NCBI RefSeq assembly: GCF_050897975.1
Contig: NZ_JBPAXY010000004.1
Span: 62,001 to 126,000 of the forward strand
Direction: 5' to 3'
Length of the DNA stretch: 64,000 nt
Source: Pseudooceanicola sp050897975
GTDB taxonomy: Bacteria; Pseudomonadota; Alphaproteobacteria; Rhodobacterales; Rhodobacteraceae
Made by a program: the position numbers and the translations under genes. The notes below the pieces were generated by a model. The model was given only the letters and a program-made list of their open reading frames with translations. It was not told where the DNA came from and made no database searches. Positions 50,540 to 59,897 of the stretch are shown here, one piece after another; positions within the stretch are counted from its first letter, which is position 1, and every line of letters begins with the position of its first letter.

Positions 50540-52631
50540 GAAAGAGCTGCGCGGTCGTCCGCTGGAGGATCTGACCTGGCATACGCTGGAGGGGATCGAC
50601 ATCAAGCCGCTTTACACCGAGGAGGACGTGAAGGACCTGCCGCACCAGGGCACCATGCCCGGCGAGGCGCCCTTTACCCGGGGTGTGCGCTCGACCATGT
50701 ACGCCGGCCGCCCCTGGACGATCCGGCAATACGCGGGCTTCTCGACGGCAGAGGAATCCAACGCCTTCTACCGCCGCAACCTGGCTGCCGGTCAGCAGGG
50801 GGTTTCGGTGGCCTTCGACCTGGCCACGCACCGCGGCTATGACAGCGACCACCCCCGCGTGGTGGGCGATGTGGGCAAGGCCGGTGTGGCCATCGACTCG
50901 GTCGAGGACATGAAGATCCTCTTCGACGGCATCCCGCTGGACCAGGTCTCGGTCTCGATGACCATGAACGGCGCGGTGATCCCGATTCTGGCGAACTACA
51001 TCGTCGCCGGTGAGGAACAGGGCGTCGACCGCGCGCTGCTGTCCGGCACCATCCAGAACGACATCCTGAAAGAGTTCATGGTGCGGAACACCTACATTTA
51101 TCCGCCCGAACCCTCGATGCGGATCATCTCGGACATCATCGAATACACCTCGAACGAGATGCCGAAATTCAACTCGATCTCGATTTCCGGCTACCACATG
51201 CAGGAAGCGGGCGCGAACCTGGTGCAGGAGCTGGCCTATACCCTGGCCGACGGGCGCGAATATGTCCGCGCCGCCATCGAGGCCGGGATGGACGTGGACA
51301 AGTTCGCGGGCCGTCTGTCCTTCTTCTTTGCCATCGGCATGAACTTCTTCATGGAGATCGCCAAGCTGCGCGCCGCGCGCACCCTGTGGTATCGCGTGAT
51401 GGAAGAGTTCGGGGCCAAGAACGACCGCTCGAAGATGCTGCGCACCCACTGCCAGACCTCGGGCGTGTCGCTGCAAGAGCAGGACCCCTACAACAACGTC
51501 ATCCGTACGGCCTATGAGGCGATGTCGGCGGTCCTGGGCGGCACCCAGTCGCTGCACACCAACGCCCTGGACGAGGCGATCGCCTTGCCCACCGACTTTT
51601 CGGCCCGCATCGCCCGCAACACCCAGCTGGTGCTGCAAGAAGAGACCGGGGTGACCAAGGTCGTGGATCCCCTGGCGGGCTCTTACTACATCGAAAGCCT
51701 GACCGAAGAGCTGATCGAAAAGGCCTGGGCCCTGATGCAGGAGGTCGAGGAGATGGGCGGCATGACCAAGGCCGTCGCCTCGGGGATGCCGAAACTGCGC
51801 ATCGAGGAAAGCGCGGCCCGGCGTCAGGCCGATATCGACCGCGGCAAGGAAGTCATCGTCGGGGTCAACAAGTACCGCAAGGACAAGGAAGACCCGATCG
51901 ACATCCTGGATGTCGACAACGTCAAGGTCCGCGAAAGCCAGATCGCGCGGCTGGAACAGATCCGCGCCACCCGCGACGAGGCCGCCTGCCAGGCTGCCCT
52001 GGACGAGGTGACGCGACGCGCGAAGGAAGGCGGCAACCTGCTAGAGGCCGCCGTGGATGCCGCCCGGGCCCGGGCCTCTGTTGGAGAGATCAGCATGGCG
52101 ATGGAGAAGGAATTCGGCCGCCACCAGGCCGAGGTGAAGACCCTCGCGGGCGTCTATGGCGCCGCCTATGAAGGCGACGAGGGCTTTGCCGCGATCCAGA
52201 AATCGGTCGAGGCCTTCGCCGAGGAAGAGGGGCGCCGCCCCCGGATGCTGGTGGTGAAGATGGGCCAGGACGGCCACGACCGCGGCGCCAAGGTGATCGC
52301 CACCGCCTTTGCCGACATCGGTTTCGACGTCGACGTGGGCCCGCTGTTCCAGACCCCGGAAGAGGCCGCGCAGGATGCCATCGACAACGACGTGCACGTC
52401 GTGGGCATCAGCTCTCAGGCGGCGGGGCACAAGACCCTGGCGCCGCAGCTGATCCAGGCACTGAAGGACAAGGACGCGGGCGATATCATCGTGATCTGCG
52501 GGGGCGTGATCCCGCAGCAGGATTACGAGTTCCTGAAAAATGCCGGTGTCGCCGCGATCTTCGGCCCCGGCACCAATATTCCCAATGCCGCCCAGGACAT
52601 CCTGCAACTGATCCGCGCCGCCAAGGGCTGA
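50502..52631 (+). CDS. scpA: Methylmalonyl-CoA mutase
   Basis: A 709-residue adenosylcobalamin enzyme with the substrate-binding barrel first and the B12 domain last. The B12 motif D590-x-H592-x2-G595 sits in GQDGHDRGAK, followed by GISSQAAGH and ICGGVIP. It isomerises methylmalonyl-CoA to succinyl-CoA, completing the route started by PccAB; it is also called mcm or bhbA. No epimerase or MeaB gene is in the window. The start overlaps the upstream gene. Confidence 0.96.
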   Translation: MTSKKDAWAKRAEKELRGRPLEDLTWHTLEGIDIKPLYTEEDVKDLPHQGTMPGEAPFTRGVRSTMYAGRPWTIRQYAGFSTAEESNAFYRRNLAAGQQGVSVAFDLATHRGYDSDHPRVVGDVGKAGVAIDSVEDMKILFDGIPLDQVSVSMTMNGAVIPILANYIVAGEEQGVDRALLSGTIQNDILKEFMVRNTYIYPPEPSMRIISDIIEYTSNEMPKFNSISISGYHMQEAGANLVQELAYTLADGREYVRAAIEAGMDVDKFAGRLSFFFAIGMNFFMEIAKLRAARTLWYRVMEEFGAKNDRSKMLRTHCQTSGVSLQEQDPYNNVIRTAYEAMSAVLGGTQSLHTNALDEAIALPTDFSARIARNTQLVLQEETGVTKVVDPLAGSYYIESLTEELIEKAWALMQEVEEMGGMTKAVASGMPKLRIEESAARRQADIDRGKEVIVGVNKYRKDKEDPIDILDVDNVKVRESQIARLEQIRATRDEAACQAALDEVTRRAKEGGNLLEAAVDAARARASVGEISMAMEKEFGRHQAEVKTLAGVYGAAYEGDEGFAAIQKSVEAFAEEEGRRPRMLVVKMGQDGHDRGAKVIATAFADIGFDVDVGPLFQTPEEAAQDAIDNDVHVVGISSQAAGHKTLAPQLIQALKDKDAGDIIVICGGVIPQQDYEFLKNAGVAAIFGPGTNIPNAAQDILQLIRAAKG

Positions 52632-52693
52632 TCGCGCGTGGCGCCTGCGCCGGGCGGTCCGCCCGGCGTCGCGCCTTCGCGGCCTAAAACATC

Positions 52694-52722
52694 GGGGGCG
52701 GGCCTTGATCGGGCCCGCCCCC
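52694..52722 (+). terminator. Hairpin after methylmalonyl-CoA mutase
   Basis: GGGGGCGGGCC / GGCCCGCCCCC is a perfect 11-bp stem with a seven-base loop, 62 bases after the stop, without a clear U run. Confidence 0.5.
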
Positions 52723-52763
52723 GCGCCATTCTTGAGGGCAGCCACCCTCAAGGAGACCTGCCC

Positions 52764-53303
52764 ATGCCCCGTATCCTGGGACTTTCCGGCTCGCTGCGCC
52801 GCGCCTCGTTCAACGCCAGCCTGCTGCGCGCCGCCGCCCGCCTGGCCCCTGAAGGGACCGAGGTGGATGTGCGCGGCATCCAGGGCGTGCCCCTTTACGA
52901 TGCCGACCTGGAGGCCCAGGGCACCCCGCAAGCCGTGCTGGACCTGCGCGCGGCCCTGGCAGAGGCCGACGGCCTGCTGCTGGTCTCGCCCGAGTACAAC
53001 AACGGCATTCCCGGCCCCTTCAAGAACGCCATCGACTGGATGGCCTCGGGCGCCGGGGCCGATCTCTTCAAGGGCAAGCCGGTGGCCCTGATGGGCGCCT
53101 CGCCCATGGCCACGGGGACGATCCTGGCCCAGGATCACTGGCTGCCGGTGCTGCGCACCCTGGGCACCCGTCCCTGGTTCGAAGGCCGGCTGATGGTGGG
53201 CCGCGCGCCCGAGAAGTTCGACGATCACGGCGCCTTGACCGATGCCGACACGCGCAAGCGCCTGGGCGCCTTCATGGCCGGGTTTGCCGCCGCCCTGGGC
53301 TGA
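52764..53303 (+). CDS. NADPH-dependent FMN reductase family protein
   Basis: A 179-residue flavodoxin-fold protein. The FMN loop is GLSGSLRRASFN (residues 6-17), and SPEYNNGIPGPFKNAIDW is the family's second signature. Such proteins reduce FMN, chromate or quinones. AAGGAGA nine bases upstream defines the ATG. It stands alone. Confidence 0.93.
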   Translation: MPRILGLSGSLRRASFNASLLRAAARLAPEGTEVDVRGIQGVPLYDADLEAQGTPQAVLDLRAALAEADGLLLVSPEYNNGIPGPFKNAIDWMASGAGADLFKGKPVALMGASPMATGTILAQDHWLPVLRTLGTRPWFEGRLMVGRAPEKFDDHGALTDADTRKRLGAFMAGFAAALG

Positions 53304-53430
53304 CGCACGCGCGCGCCCGAAATGATCGCCCCGCAGGCAGTCGCGCCGCCATGCCCGTGCGACCGGCGTGCCGCCTCTTGCCTTCGGACCCCGGGCGCGG
53401 GACAAGATCGCGACCTGCCCGGAGCTTTCC

Positions 53431-53925
53431 ATGACCCTGACCATCCGCCCCGTCGCCCCGCGTGACTATGCCCCCCTGGCCGAGATCTTCAGCCATTACG
53501 TGCGCGAAACCACCGTCTCGCTTAGCGCGGTCGAGAAGGACGCCGCCACCATGGGCGCCTATTTCGAGGCCCGCGCGGCCCTGGGCCGGGGCAGCTTTGT
53601 CGCCGAAGAGGGGGCCGAAATCCTGGGCTATGCCACCTATGACCAGTTCCGTCCCAATGACGGCTACCGCCACACGATGGAACATACTGTCATGCTGACC
53701 GCCGCCGCCGCCGGGCGCGGCGCGGGCCGGGCGCTGATGCAGGCGGTCGAGGATCACGCCCGCGCGGCGGGCCAGCATGTGCTGGTCGGCGCGATCACCG
53801 CCGACAATGCTGCCAGCATCGGCTTTCACCAGGCGATCGGCTTCGAGATCGTCGCCCGGATGCCCCAGGTGGGCCGCAAGTTCGATCGCTGGCACGACCT
53901 GGTGATCATGCAGAAGATCCTGTGA
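53431..53925 (+). CDS. GNAT N-acetyltransferase, phosphinothricin acetyltransferase-like
   Basis: A 164-residue GNAT protein. The acetyl-CoA loop is GRGAGRALM (about 106-114). TYDQFRPNDGYRHTMEHTVML resembles the substrate region of the Pat/methionine-sulfone acetyltransferase subgroup. The natural substrate is probably methionine derivatives or amino-acid analogues. GGAG before the ATG supports the start at 53431. Confidence 0.9.
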   Translation: MTLTIRPVAPRDYAPLAEIFSHYVRETTVSLSAVEKDAATMGAYFEARAALGRGSFVAEEGAEILGYATYDQFRPNDGYRHTMEHTVMLTAAAAGRGAGRALMQAVEDHARAAGQHVLVGAITADNAASIGFHQAIGFEIVARMPQVGRKFDRWHDLVIMQKIL

Positions 53926-54025
53926 CCAGGGGGCCCGGGCCGCGACGGAACGCCTCGCTGTAACACGCTTCAAATCCCCGCGGGGCCTCGGGACAATCGC
54001 CGCGAAGCAGGCTAGGATCGCGCCC

Positions 54026-54712
54026 ATGTCCATCTGGTCCCGCATCATCGAGGCGCTTCAGGCGCTGGCCAAGGGCGAAGCGCTGTCGGCGGTCTTCGAC
54101 CGGTTGCGCACGCCGCCCGAACGCTCTGTCGCCTTCACCATCGCGGTGATCGCCCTTGGCGCCAAGATGGCCAAGGCCGACGGGCTGGTGACCCGCAACG
54201 AGGTGACGGCCTTCCGAGAGGTCTTTCGCATCCCCCCCGAGGACGAGGCCGGGGCCGCGCGGGTCTTCAACATGGCGCGCCAGGACGTGGCCGGGTTCGA
54301 GGATTACGCGACCCGCATTGCCACCATGTTCGGCCCCGAAAGCCCGGTGCTTTGCGACCTGATGGAGGGGCTTTTCGCCATTGCCGTGGCCGATGGCGAA
54401 TACCACGCGGCCGAGGATGCCTTCCTCAAACGCGTGGCCGAGATCTTCGGCCTCAGCGAGGGGCAGTTCCGCCGCGCCCGCTCGCGCTTCGTGCCCGATG
54501 CCCGCCCCGATCCCTACGCGGTGCTGGGCCTGCCCGGCGAGGCCAGCGTGGAAGAGGCCCGCGCCGCCTGGCGCGCGGCGGTGCGCGAAAGCCACCCCGA
54601 CCGGATGATGGCCCGCGGTCTGCCCGAAGAGGCGGTGAAGATGGCCGAAAAGCGCATGATCGACATCAACGCCGCCTGGGAGGAGATCCAGGCGCGGGAT
54701 CCGGCCCACTGA
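54026..54712 (+). CDS. TerB/J-domain protein, DjlA-like
   Basis: A 228-residue protein. Residues 30-150 are a TerB-type all-helical domain (AKMAKADGLVTRNEV, AIAVADGEYHAAED); residues 160-228 a J domain with HPD at 190-192. It lacks the N-terminal membrane anchor of E. coli DjlA. It should stimulate DnaK ATPase, possibly coupled to a metal or stress role of TerB. It is followed by a separate gene after 56 bp. Confidence 0.88.
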   Translation: MSIWSRIIEALQALAKGEALSAVFDRLRTPPERSVAFTIAVIALGAKMAKADGLVTRNEVTAFREVFRIPPEDEAGAARVFNMARQDVAGFEDYATRIATMFGPESPVLCDLMEGLFAIAVADGEYHAAEDAFLKRVAEIFGLSEGQFRRARSRFVPDARPDPYAVLGLPGEASVEEARAAWRAAVRESHPDRMMARGLPEEAVKMAEKRMIDINAAWEEIQARDPAH

Positions 54713-54768
54713 CGCCCGCCCGCGTCGCGGGTCTTTGAGATGTTACCCGGCGCCCCTATATTCGGGCC

Positions 54769-55176
54769 ATGAAACAGACCCTGCTTGCCCCGCTGCTTTG
54801 CCTCTCGCTGGCCGCCCCGCTGCCGCTGATCGCGCAGGACGCGCCGCCCGATCCCGCGCCCGAAGGCGAGGGCGACAATGGCGCGCTGATGCGCGAGGGG
54901 CTGCGGCTGCTGCTGGACGGGCTGTCGGGGGGTATCGACGAGACGCTGGACGGCATGGGCGAGGCGGCGGAAGAGGCGGCACCGAAGATCCGCGATTTCG
55001 TGCTGCGCATGGGCCCGGCGCTGGCCGAGGCCCTGTCGAAAGTGGGGGATCTGGCCAATTACGAGGCCCCGGTGGTGCTGCCCAATGGCGACATCCTGAT
55101 CAAGCGCCGCGACGACGCACCGCAATACGCCCCGCCGGTGCCGGGCGAAAACCCCGACGGCTCCATCGACCTCTAA
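54769..55176 (+). CDS. Exported hypothetical protein
   Basis: A 135-residue protein with a signal peptide (about 1-22, ending LPLIAQ). The mature part has two helical stretches (LMREGLRLLLDGLSGGIDETL, EEAAPKIRDFVLRMGPALAEAL) and ends in a YEAPVVLPNGDILIKRR segment seen in short alphaproteobacterial periplasmic proteins. Function unknown. Confidence 0.72.
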   Translation: MKQTLLAPLLCLSLAAPLPLIAQDAPPDPAPEGEGDNGALMREGLRLLLDGLSGGIDETLDGMGEAAEEAAPKIRDFVLRMGPALAEALSKVGDLANYEAPVVLPNGDILIKRRDDAPQYAPPVPGENPDGSIDL

Positions 55177-55220
55177 ATTGCCGCGCCCCCAAGAGGGACA
55201 AGGCACCGTCCCTCCTCCCA

Positions 55221-55270
55221 TTTTTTGGCCGGAAATGTTCTCGGGGGGTCTGGGGGGCAGAAAGCCCTCC
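55221..55270. repeat. Dispersed extragenic element, GGCCGGAAATGTTC type
   Basis: TTTTTTGGCCGGAAATGTTC followed by a run of G and a GGGGGGCAGAAAGCCC hairpin lies between two genes. It resembles the element at 62841 (TTGGCCAGAAATATCCCGGG) and belongs to the same loose family. A short GAGGGAC/GTCCCTC stem upstream with the following T run may also terminate the exported-protein gene. Confidence 0.5.
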
Positions 55271-55332
55271 AGCCTTTCCATCTGCACCTTCGGTCAAGTC
55301 CGATGGTGGCGGGGGCCGACAGCCCCGGCCCC

Positions 55333-56886
55333 TCAACTCCGCGACGGCCCCAGCTTCAGCGACACCTCGGCCTTCAGCGACGAGGCGAGGGAGCGGAAGC
55401 GCGCCTCGGCCACCTCGCCGAACAGCGGCCAATGGGCCTCTGCCATGCGCAGCTCCAGCACCTTTTTCTTCGGGAACCAGCGCAGCTCGCCGATCTCGCC
55501 GTCGCGCTCGGGCCAGAGCATGGCGCCAAAGCGCATGGCCTTGCCCAGGATCTCGGCCTGCTGCTGTTCCTCTTCGCTCAGTAGATCGTAGAGCTCTTCA
55601 AAGGCCGTGCCCTCGCGCCGGTTGCGGTAGCGATGCAGCAGGGCCAGGCCGAGGAAGACCCGTTCGGCGTGTTTCAGCCCGCCCAGGTTGGCGCGGGTGG
55701 CATTGTCGAAACAGACCTCGGCGCGATAGTCGGGGTGCGCCCGCCAGGTCACGTCGTGCAGCAGGCAGGCGGCCTTCACCAGGCGCAGCCGCTCGGGCTT
55801 GGCGGATTTGAACAGCGGCTGGATGAAATTATACAGCGTCCGGCCAAACCCCGGCAGGCGCGCGTCCTTCTGTTCCGCAAAGCGGCAGCTTTCGATCAAC
55901 GGATCGCGGTCGCGCAGGTGCTGCGGCATCTGTTCATAGAGCAGCCCCTCGCGGATCCCGTAGGACGACACCGCGATGTCATGGGGCTTGTAGCGTTTCA
56001 CCAGCTCCAGCAGCACTTCCGACGCCATGGGCACCAGCGCCATCCGGGTAGAGGACAGCGAGCAGCGCTTGCGCAGCGCCTCGGGGTCCTGCTTGGCGAT
56101 CCAGGCGACGGTGTCGCGCACCGTCTTGGCGGTCATGCGGTATTCGTGCAGCACATGCAGCGGGTAGCCGCGCCGCTCCATGTCGATCCGCGCGATGGCC
56201 CGCCAGGATCCGCCCACCAGGAACAGGCGGTTGCGGTCGGCGGGGATCACCTCGGTCAGCTTGTCGATCTCGGCCTTGATATAGGCCTTGCGGCCCTTCT
56301 TGCCGCCCTTCACATCGGCCAGCTTCAGCGGGCCCAGGGGCGAGGTCTCGCGGTCGCCGACGCGGCCATCGTTGATCCGCGCCAGCTCCATGGACGAGCC
56401 GCCGATGTCACAGACCAGGCCATAAGAGCCGGGCCAGCCCAGAAGCACGCCCTGGGCCGACAGCCGGGCCTCTTCCTGGCCGTCGATCACATGCAGGCGG
56501 ATGCCGGTCTGTCGTTCTACGGCCTCGGCGAAATCGGGGCCGTCCTCGGCGTCGCGCACGGCCGCCGTGGCCACGGCGGACAGGGGCGTGGCGTCCATGC
56601 CCTGCGCCAAGAGCTGGAAGCGGTGGATCGCCGCCAGCGCGCGCTTGCGCCCCTCGGGGTTCAGGCGGCCCGTCTCGGACAGACCGGCGCCCAGGCCGCA
56701 CATGATCTTTTCGTTGTAGAAATAGGCCGGGCTGCGCGCGGCGCCGTCGAACACCACCAACCGGACCGAGTTCGAGCCCACGTCGACCACGCCGACACGG
56801 CTGAGTGCGCGCGCCTCGGGGTTGTCGAAAAGCGGGCGCCCGAACGGGCCCCAATCGGAAACACTTGGCTGGTTATCCCCATCCAT
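55333..56886 (-). CDS. ppx: Exopolyphosphatase/Ppx-GppA family phosphatase
   Basis: A 517-residue actin-like ATPase-fold protein. The phosphate loops are VVDVGSNSVRLVVF near the N-terminus and CDIGGSSMELAR further on, followed by an HD-like C-terminal part (LLHDVTWRAHPDYR). It hydrolyses polyphosphate or pppGpp. It begins 56 bp downstream of ppk on the same strand, so synthesis and degradation of polyphosphate are encoded together. ATG 56886 is preferred to the GTG immediately before it. Confidence 0.92.
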   Translation of the reverse strand: MDGDNQPSVSDWGPFGRPLFDNPEARALSRVGVVDVGSNSVRLVVFDGAARSPAYFYNEKIMCGLGAGLSETGRLNPEGRKRALAAIHRFQLLAQGMDATPLSAVATAAVRDAEDGPDFAEAVERQTGIRLHVIDGQEEARLSAQGVLLGWPGSYGLVCDIGGSSMELARINDGRVGDRETSPLGPLKLADVKGGKKGRKAYIKAEIDKLTEVIPADRNRLFLVGGSWRAIARIDMERRGYPLHVLHEYRMTAKTVRDTVAWIAKQDPEALRKRCSLSSTRMALVPMASEVLLELVKRYKPHDIAVSSYGIREGLLYEQMPQHLRDRDPLIESCRFAEQKDARLPGFGRTLYNFIQPLFKSAKPERLRLVKAACLLHDVTWRAHPDYRAEVCFDNATRANLGGLKHAERVFLGLALLHRYRNRREGTAFEELYDLLSEEEQQQAEILGKAMRFGAMLWPERDGEIGELRWFPKKKVLELRMAEAHWPLFGEVAEARFRSLASSLKAEVSLKLGPSRS

Positions 56887-56941
56887 CACTGGCGGACCCC
56901 CGGTCTGTCTGAATGTTTATGTGCAAAGCGGCGGGTCGGGG

Positions 56942-59122
56942 TCAACCGATCGCTGTCTCATGCGTCAATTGCGGCACATCCGAGGCCCCCGCCGATCCGC
57001 GCCCCGACAGCGACGGATTTTCCATGAAGAAGCGGTGACAGTTGAAGGCGGTGCCATCGGTGGGTCGGTCGGCGCGCAGGAAACGGCCATCGGGCTGCAT
57101 CACCCAGCTTTGCGCGGTGTCATGCAGGTTGGCCGCCAGGATCTGGCGCACGATCTGGTCCTTCACCGTCTGGGTCTTGCATTCCACCAGGGTCTCGACC
57201 CGACGGTTCAGGTTGCGCCCCATCCAGTCGGCGGAAGAGAAGAACACCCGCGCCCCGTCGGACGGCAGGCCGCCGCCATTGCCGAAACAGACGATGCGCG
57301 AATGTTCCAGGAAGCGCCCGACGATGGATTTCACCCGGATGTTCGGCGACAGCCCCTCGATACCCGGGCGCAGCCCGCAGATGCCCCGGATCACCAGGTC
57401 GATCTTCACCCCGGCCTGGCCCGCGGCATAAAGCGCGTCGATCACATCCGGTTCGATCAGCGAGTTCATCTTGGCCCAGATCGCCGCGGGCCGCCCGGCG
57501 CGGGCATGTTCGGCCTCTTCGCCGATCATGCGGATCAGGTCGGATTTCATCGTCAGGGGCGAGATCGACAGGTTCTCCAGCTTCTCGGGCTGGGCATAGC
57601 CCGAGAGGTAGTTAAAGACCCGCGCCGCGTCGCGCCCCAGCCCCGCATCGCAGGTGAAGAAGGACAGGTCGGTGTAGATCCGCGCGGTGATCGGGTGGTA
57701 GTTGCCGGTGCCGTAGTGGGAATAGGTCACCAGATCCTGCCCCTCGCGGCGGACCACGGTGGAAATCTTGGCATGGGTCTTCCAGTCGACGAAGCCATAG
57801 ACCACATGGGCCCCCGCGCGTTCCAACACGCGGCTTTGCTGGATATTGGCGGCCTCGTCGAAGCGCGCCTTCAGCTCGACCAGGGCGGTGACCGATTTGC
57901 CCGCCTCGGCGGCCTCGCACAGCGCATCGGTGATGGGCGAGTTCTTGGACGTCCGGTAGAGGGTCTGCTTGATCGCCACCACGTCCGGGTCCTGCGCCGC
58001 CTGGCGCAGGAAACGGACCACCATGTCGAAGGTCTCGTAGGGGTGGTGCAGCAGCATGTCCTTCTGGCGGATCGCCGCGAACATGTCGCCGTCGTGGTCC
58101 TGCACCCGTTCCGGCACCCGGGGGGTGAACTTGGGCCACAGCAACTCGGGGCGGTCGTCGGTGACCAGTTCCGACAGCGAGGCGATGCCGATCAGCCCCT
58201 CGACCTCGATCACCTCGTCCTCGATCACCCGCAGCTCGCGCTTGATCACCCGTTTCAGCGGCTCGGGCGCGCCCGCCGACATCTTCAGCCGCACCACCTC
58301 GCCGCGGCGGCGGCGTTTCAGGGCGGTCTCGAACTCGCGCACCAGATCCTCGGCCTCTTCCTCGATCTCCAGGTCGCTGTCGCGCAGCACACGGAAGGTG
58401 CAGTGGCCGGTGTCGCGATAGCCCGGGAACAGCCGGTCGAGGAAGACCAGCAGCACCTCTTCCAGCGGCACAAAGCGGATCTCGCCCTGGGGCGCGGGCA
58501 GGCGCAGGAAACGGTCGATCTGATGCGGGATCGGCAGCAGGGCTTGCAACGGGCGGCGGTCGCGCTTGCGTTCCAGTTGCAGGGCCAGGCTGAACCCGAG
58601 GTTGGGGATGAAGGGGAAGGGGTGCGCCGGGTCGATGGCCAGGGGCGACAGCACCGGGAAGATCCGGGTCAGGAAGATGTCACCCAGGTGGTCGCGGTCG
58701 GCATCGGTCAGGTCGTCGCGGCTGAGGATGTGGATCTCTTCCACCGCCATCAGGCGGCGCAGGTCCGACAGCACCTTCTGCTGATGCTCCAGCAGGCGGC
58801 GGGCGTCCTCGTTGATCTTCACCAGTTGTTCGGCGGGGGTCATGCCGTCGGCGGCGGGGTTGGTATTGCCCGCCTTTGCCAGCTCGCGCAGGCCCGCCAC
58901 GCGGACGGTATAGAACTCATCTAGATTGTTGGCGCTGATCGACAGGAACCGCAGCCGTTCCAGCAGCGGCACCGAGGGGTTCTCGGCCTCTTCCAGCACT
59001 CGCCAGTTGAACCCCAGCCAGCTGAGCTCGCGATTGTAGAACCGGCCCGGGCCGGTCAGGTCAAGCGCGGGCATGGCCACGGGGGCGGGGGTCGGCTGGT
59101 TCAGGAAGTCTGCGTCGATCAT
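56942..59122 (-). CDS. ppk1: Polyphosphate kinase
   Basis: A 726-residue PPK1 enzyme. The catalytic histidine is in THAKISTVVRRE, with HYGTGNYHP and the PSS/SSADWMGRNLNRRVE phospholipase D-like motif. The N-terminal domain is RFYNRELSWLGFNWRVLEEA. PPK1 makes polyphosphate from ATP. Six residues upstream of ATG 59122 an earlier ATG (59140) is possible, but AGGTG near 59122 fits better. hdaA lies upstream. Confidence 0.96.
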   Translation of the reverse strand: MIDADFLNQPTPAPVAMPALDLTGPGRFYNRELSWLGFNWRVLEEAENPSVPLLERLRFLSISANNLDEFYTVRVAGLRELAKAGNTNPAADGMTPAEQLVKINEDARRLLEHQQKVLSDLRRLMAVEEIHILSRDDLTDADRDHLGDIFLTRIFPVLSPLAIDPAHPFPFIPNLGFSLALQLERKRDRRPLQALLPIPHQIDRFLRLPAPQGEIRFVPLEEVLLVFLDRLFPGYRDTGHCTFRVLRDSDLEIEEEAEDLVREFETALKRRRRGEVVRLKMSAGAPEPLKRVIKRELRVIEDEVIEVEGLIGIASLSELVTDDRPELLWPKFTPRVPERVQDHDGDMFAAIRQKDMLLHHPYETFDMVVRFLRQAAQDPDVVAIKQTLYRTSKNSPITDALCEAAEAGKSVTALVELKARFDEAANIQQSRVLERAGAHVVYGFVDWKTHAKISTVVRREGQDLVTYSHYGTGNYHPITARIYTDLSFFTCDAGLGRDAARVFNYLSGYAQPEKLENLSISPLTMKSDLIRMIGEEAEHARAGRPAAIWAKMNSLIEPDVIDALYAAGQAGVKIDLVIRGICGLRPGIEGLSPNIRVKSIVGRFLEHSRIVCFGNGGGLPSDGARVFFSSADWMGRNLNRRVETLVECKTQTVKDQIVRQILAANLHDTAQSWVMQPDGRFLRADRPTDGTAFNCHRFFMENPSLSGRGSAGASDVPQLTHETAIG

Positions 59123-59195
59123 GGCACCTGCATCAGGCAAAAGTGTAACGGTTTCATCGCGGAACGCGCGAAATAGTCAGCAATTTTGCCCAAGT

Positions 59196-59894
59196 CTAGG
59201 CGCGATCGCTGTCCTCCGCCAGACGCTCGAGGACGCGGGCGGCCATGGCGCGGGTCACCGGGCGCTGTTCGGCCAGCGATTGCGCATCCAGGGCGGCGGC
59301 AATGCGCCCGGCGGCGGTGAAGGACCGTTCGATCCGGCGCAGCAGGTAGGGAATGACATCGGGATGCGGGATCACCTGGCGGTCGGCAAAGAACTTGCCC
59401 AGAAGGGCGCCCAGCAGGGCGTCGTCGGGGGCGTCCAGCATCACCGCCGGGCAGGCCTGCATCCGGCTGGCCAGGTCGGGGATGACCAGCGGCCAGCGCG
59501 CGGGGGCTGTGTCGGCGGTGACCAGCAGCGAGTTGCCCTCGGCCAGCACCAGGTTGTGAAGGTGAAACAGCGCCTCTTCCGCTGCCCGGTTTCCGGCGAT
59601 GCGCGGCACGTCCTCGACCGCGACAGAGCTGCGCGCCAGGGCCGGCACATCGGCGCGCGGCAGGTCGCGCGCATCCAGAAGAGGCGCGCCCGCGCGGGCG
59701 GCCCAGATATGCGCCAGGTGGGTCTTGCCCGCGCCACGCGGCCCGATCAGCGCCATCTTGCGCGCGCTCCAGCCCTCGGGCCAGCTGTCCAGCATGGCAA
59801 AGGCCATCTGATTGGGCCCGCCCAGGATGAAATCCTCACGGCGCATGAGGCCCTGCGGGATGCGCAGGTCCAGGGGCTTTTGCTCGTCGCTCAT
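59196..59894 (-). CDS. hdaA: DnaA-related replication regulator HdaA
   Basis: A 232-residue AAA+ protein related to DnaA. The P-loop is GPRGAGKT (51-58). An LDLRIPQGLMRREDF clamp-binding-like N-terminus precedes it. It lacks the DnaA DNA-binding domain. Hda binds the sliding clamp and promotes ATP hydrolysis by DnaA. The upstream transporter gene ends 3 bp away. Confidence 0.9.
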   Translation of the reverse strand: MSDEQKPLDLRIPQGLMRREDFILGGPNQMAFAMLDSWPEGWSARKMALIGPRGAGKTHLAHIWAARAGAPLLDARDLPRADVPALARSSVAVEDVPRIAGNRAAEEALFHLHNLVLAEGNSLLVTADTAPARWPLVIPDLASRMQACPAVMLDAPDDALLGALLGKFFADRQVIPHPDVIPYLLRRIERSFTAAGRIAAALDAQSLAEQRPVTRAMAARVLERLAEDSDRA

Positions 59895-59897
59895 CGC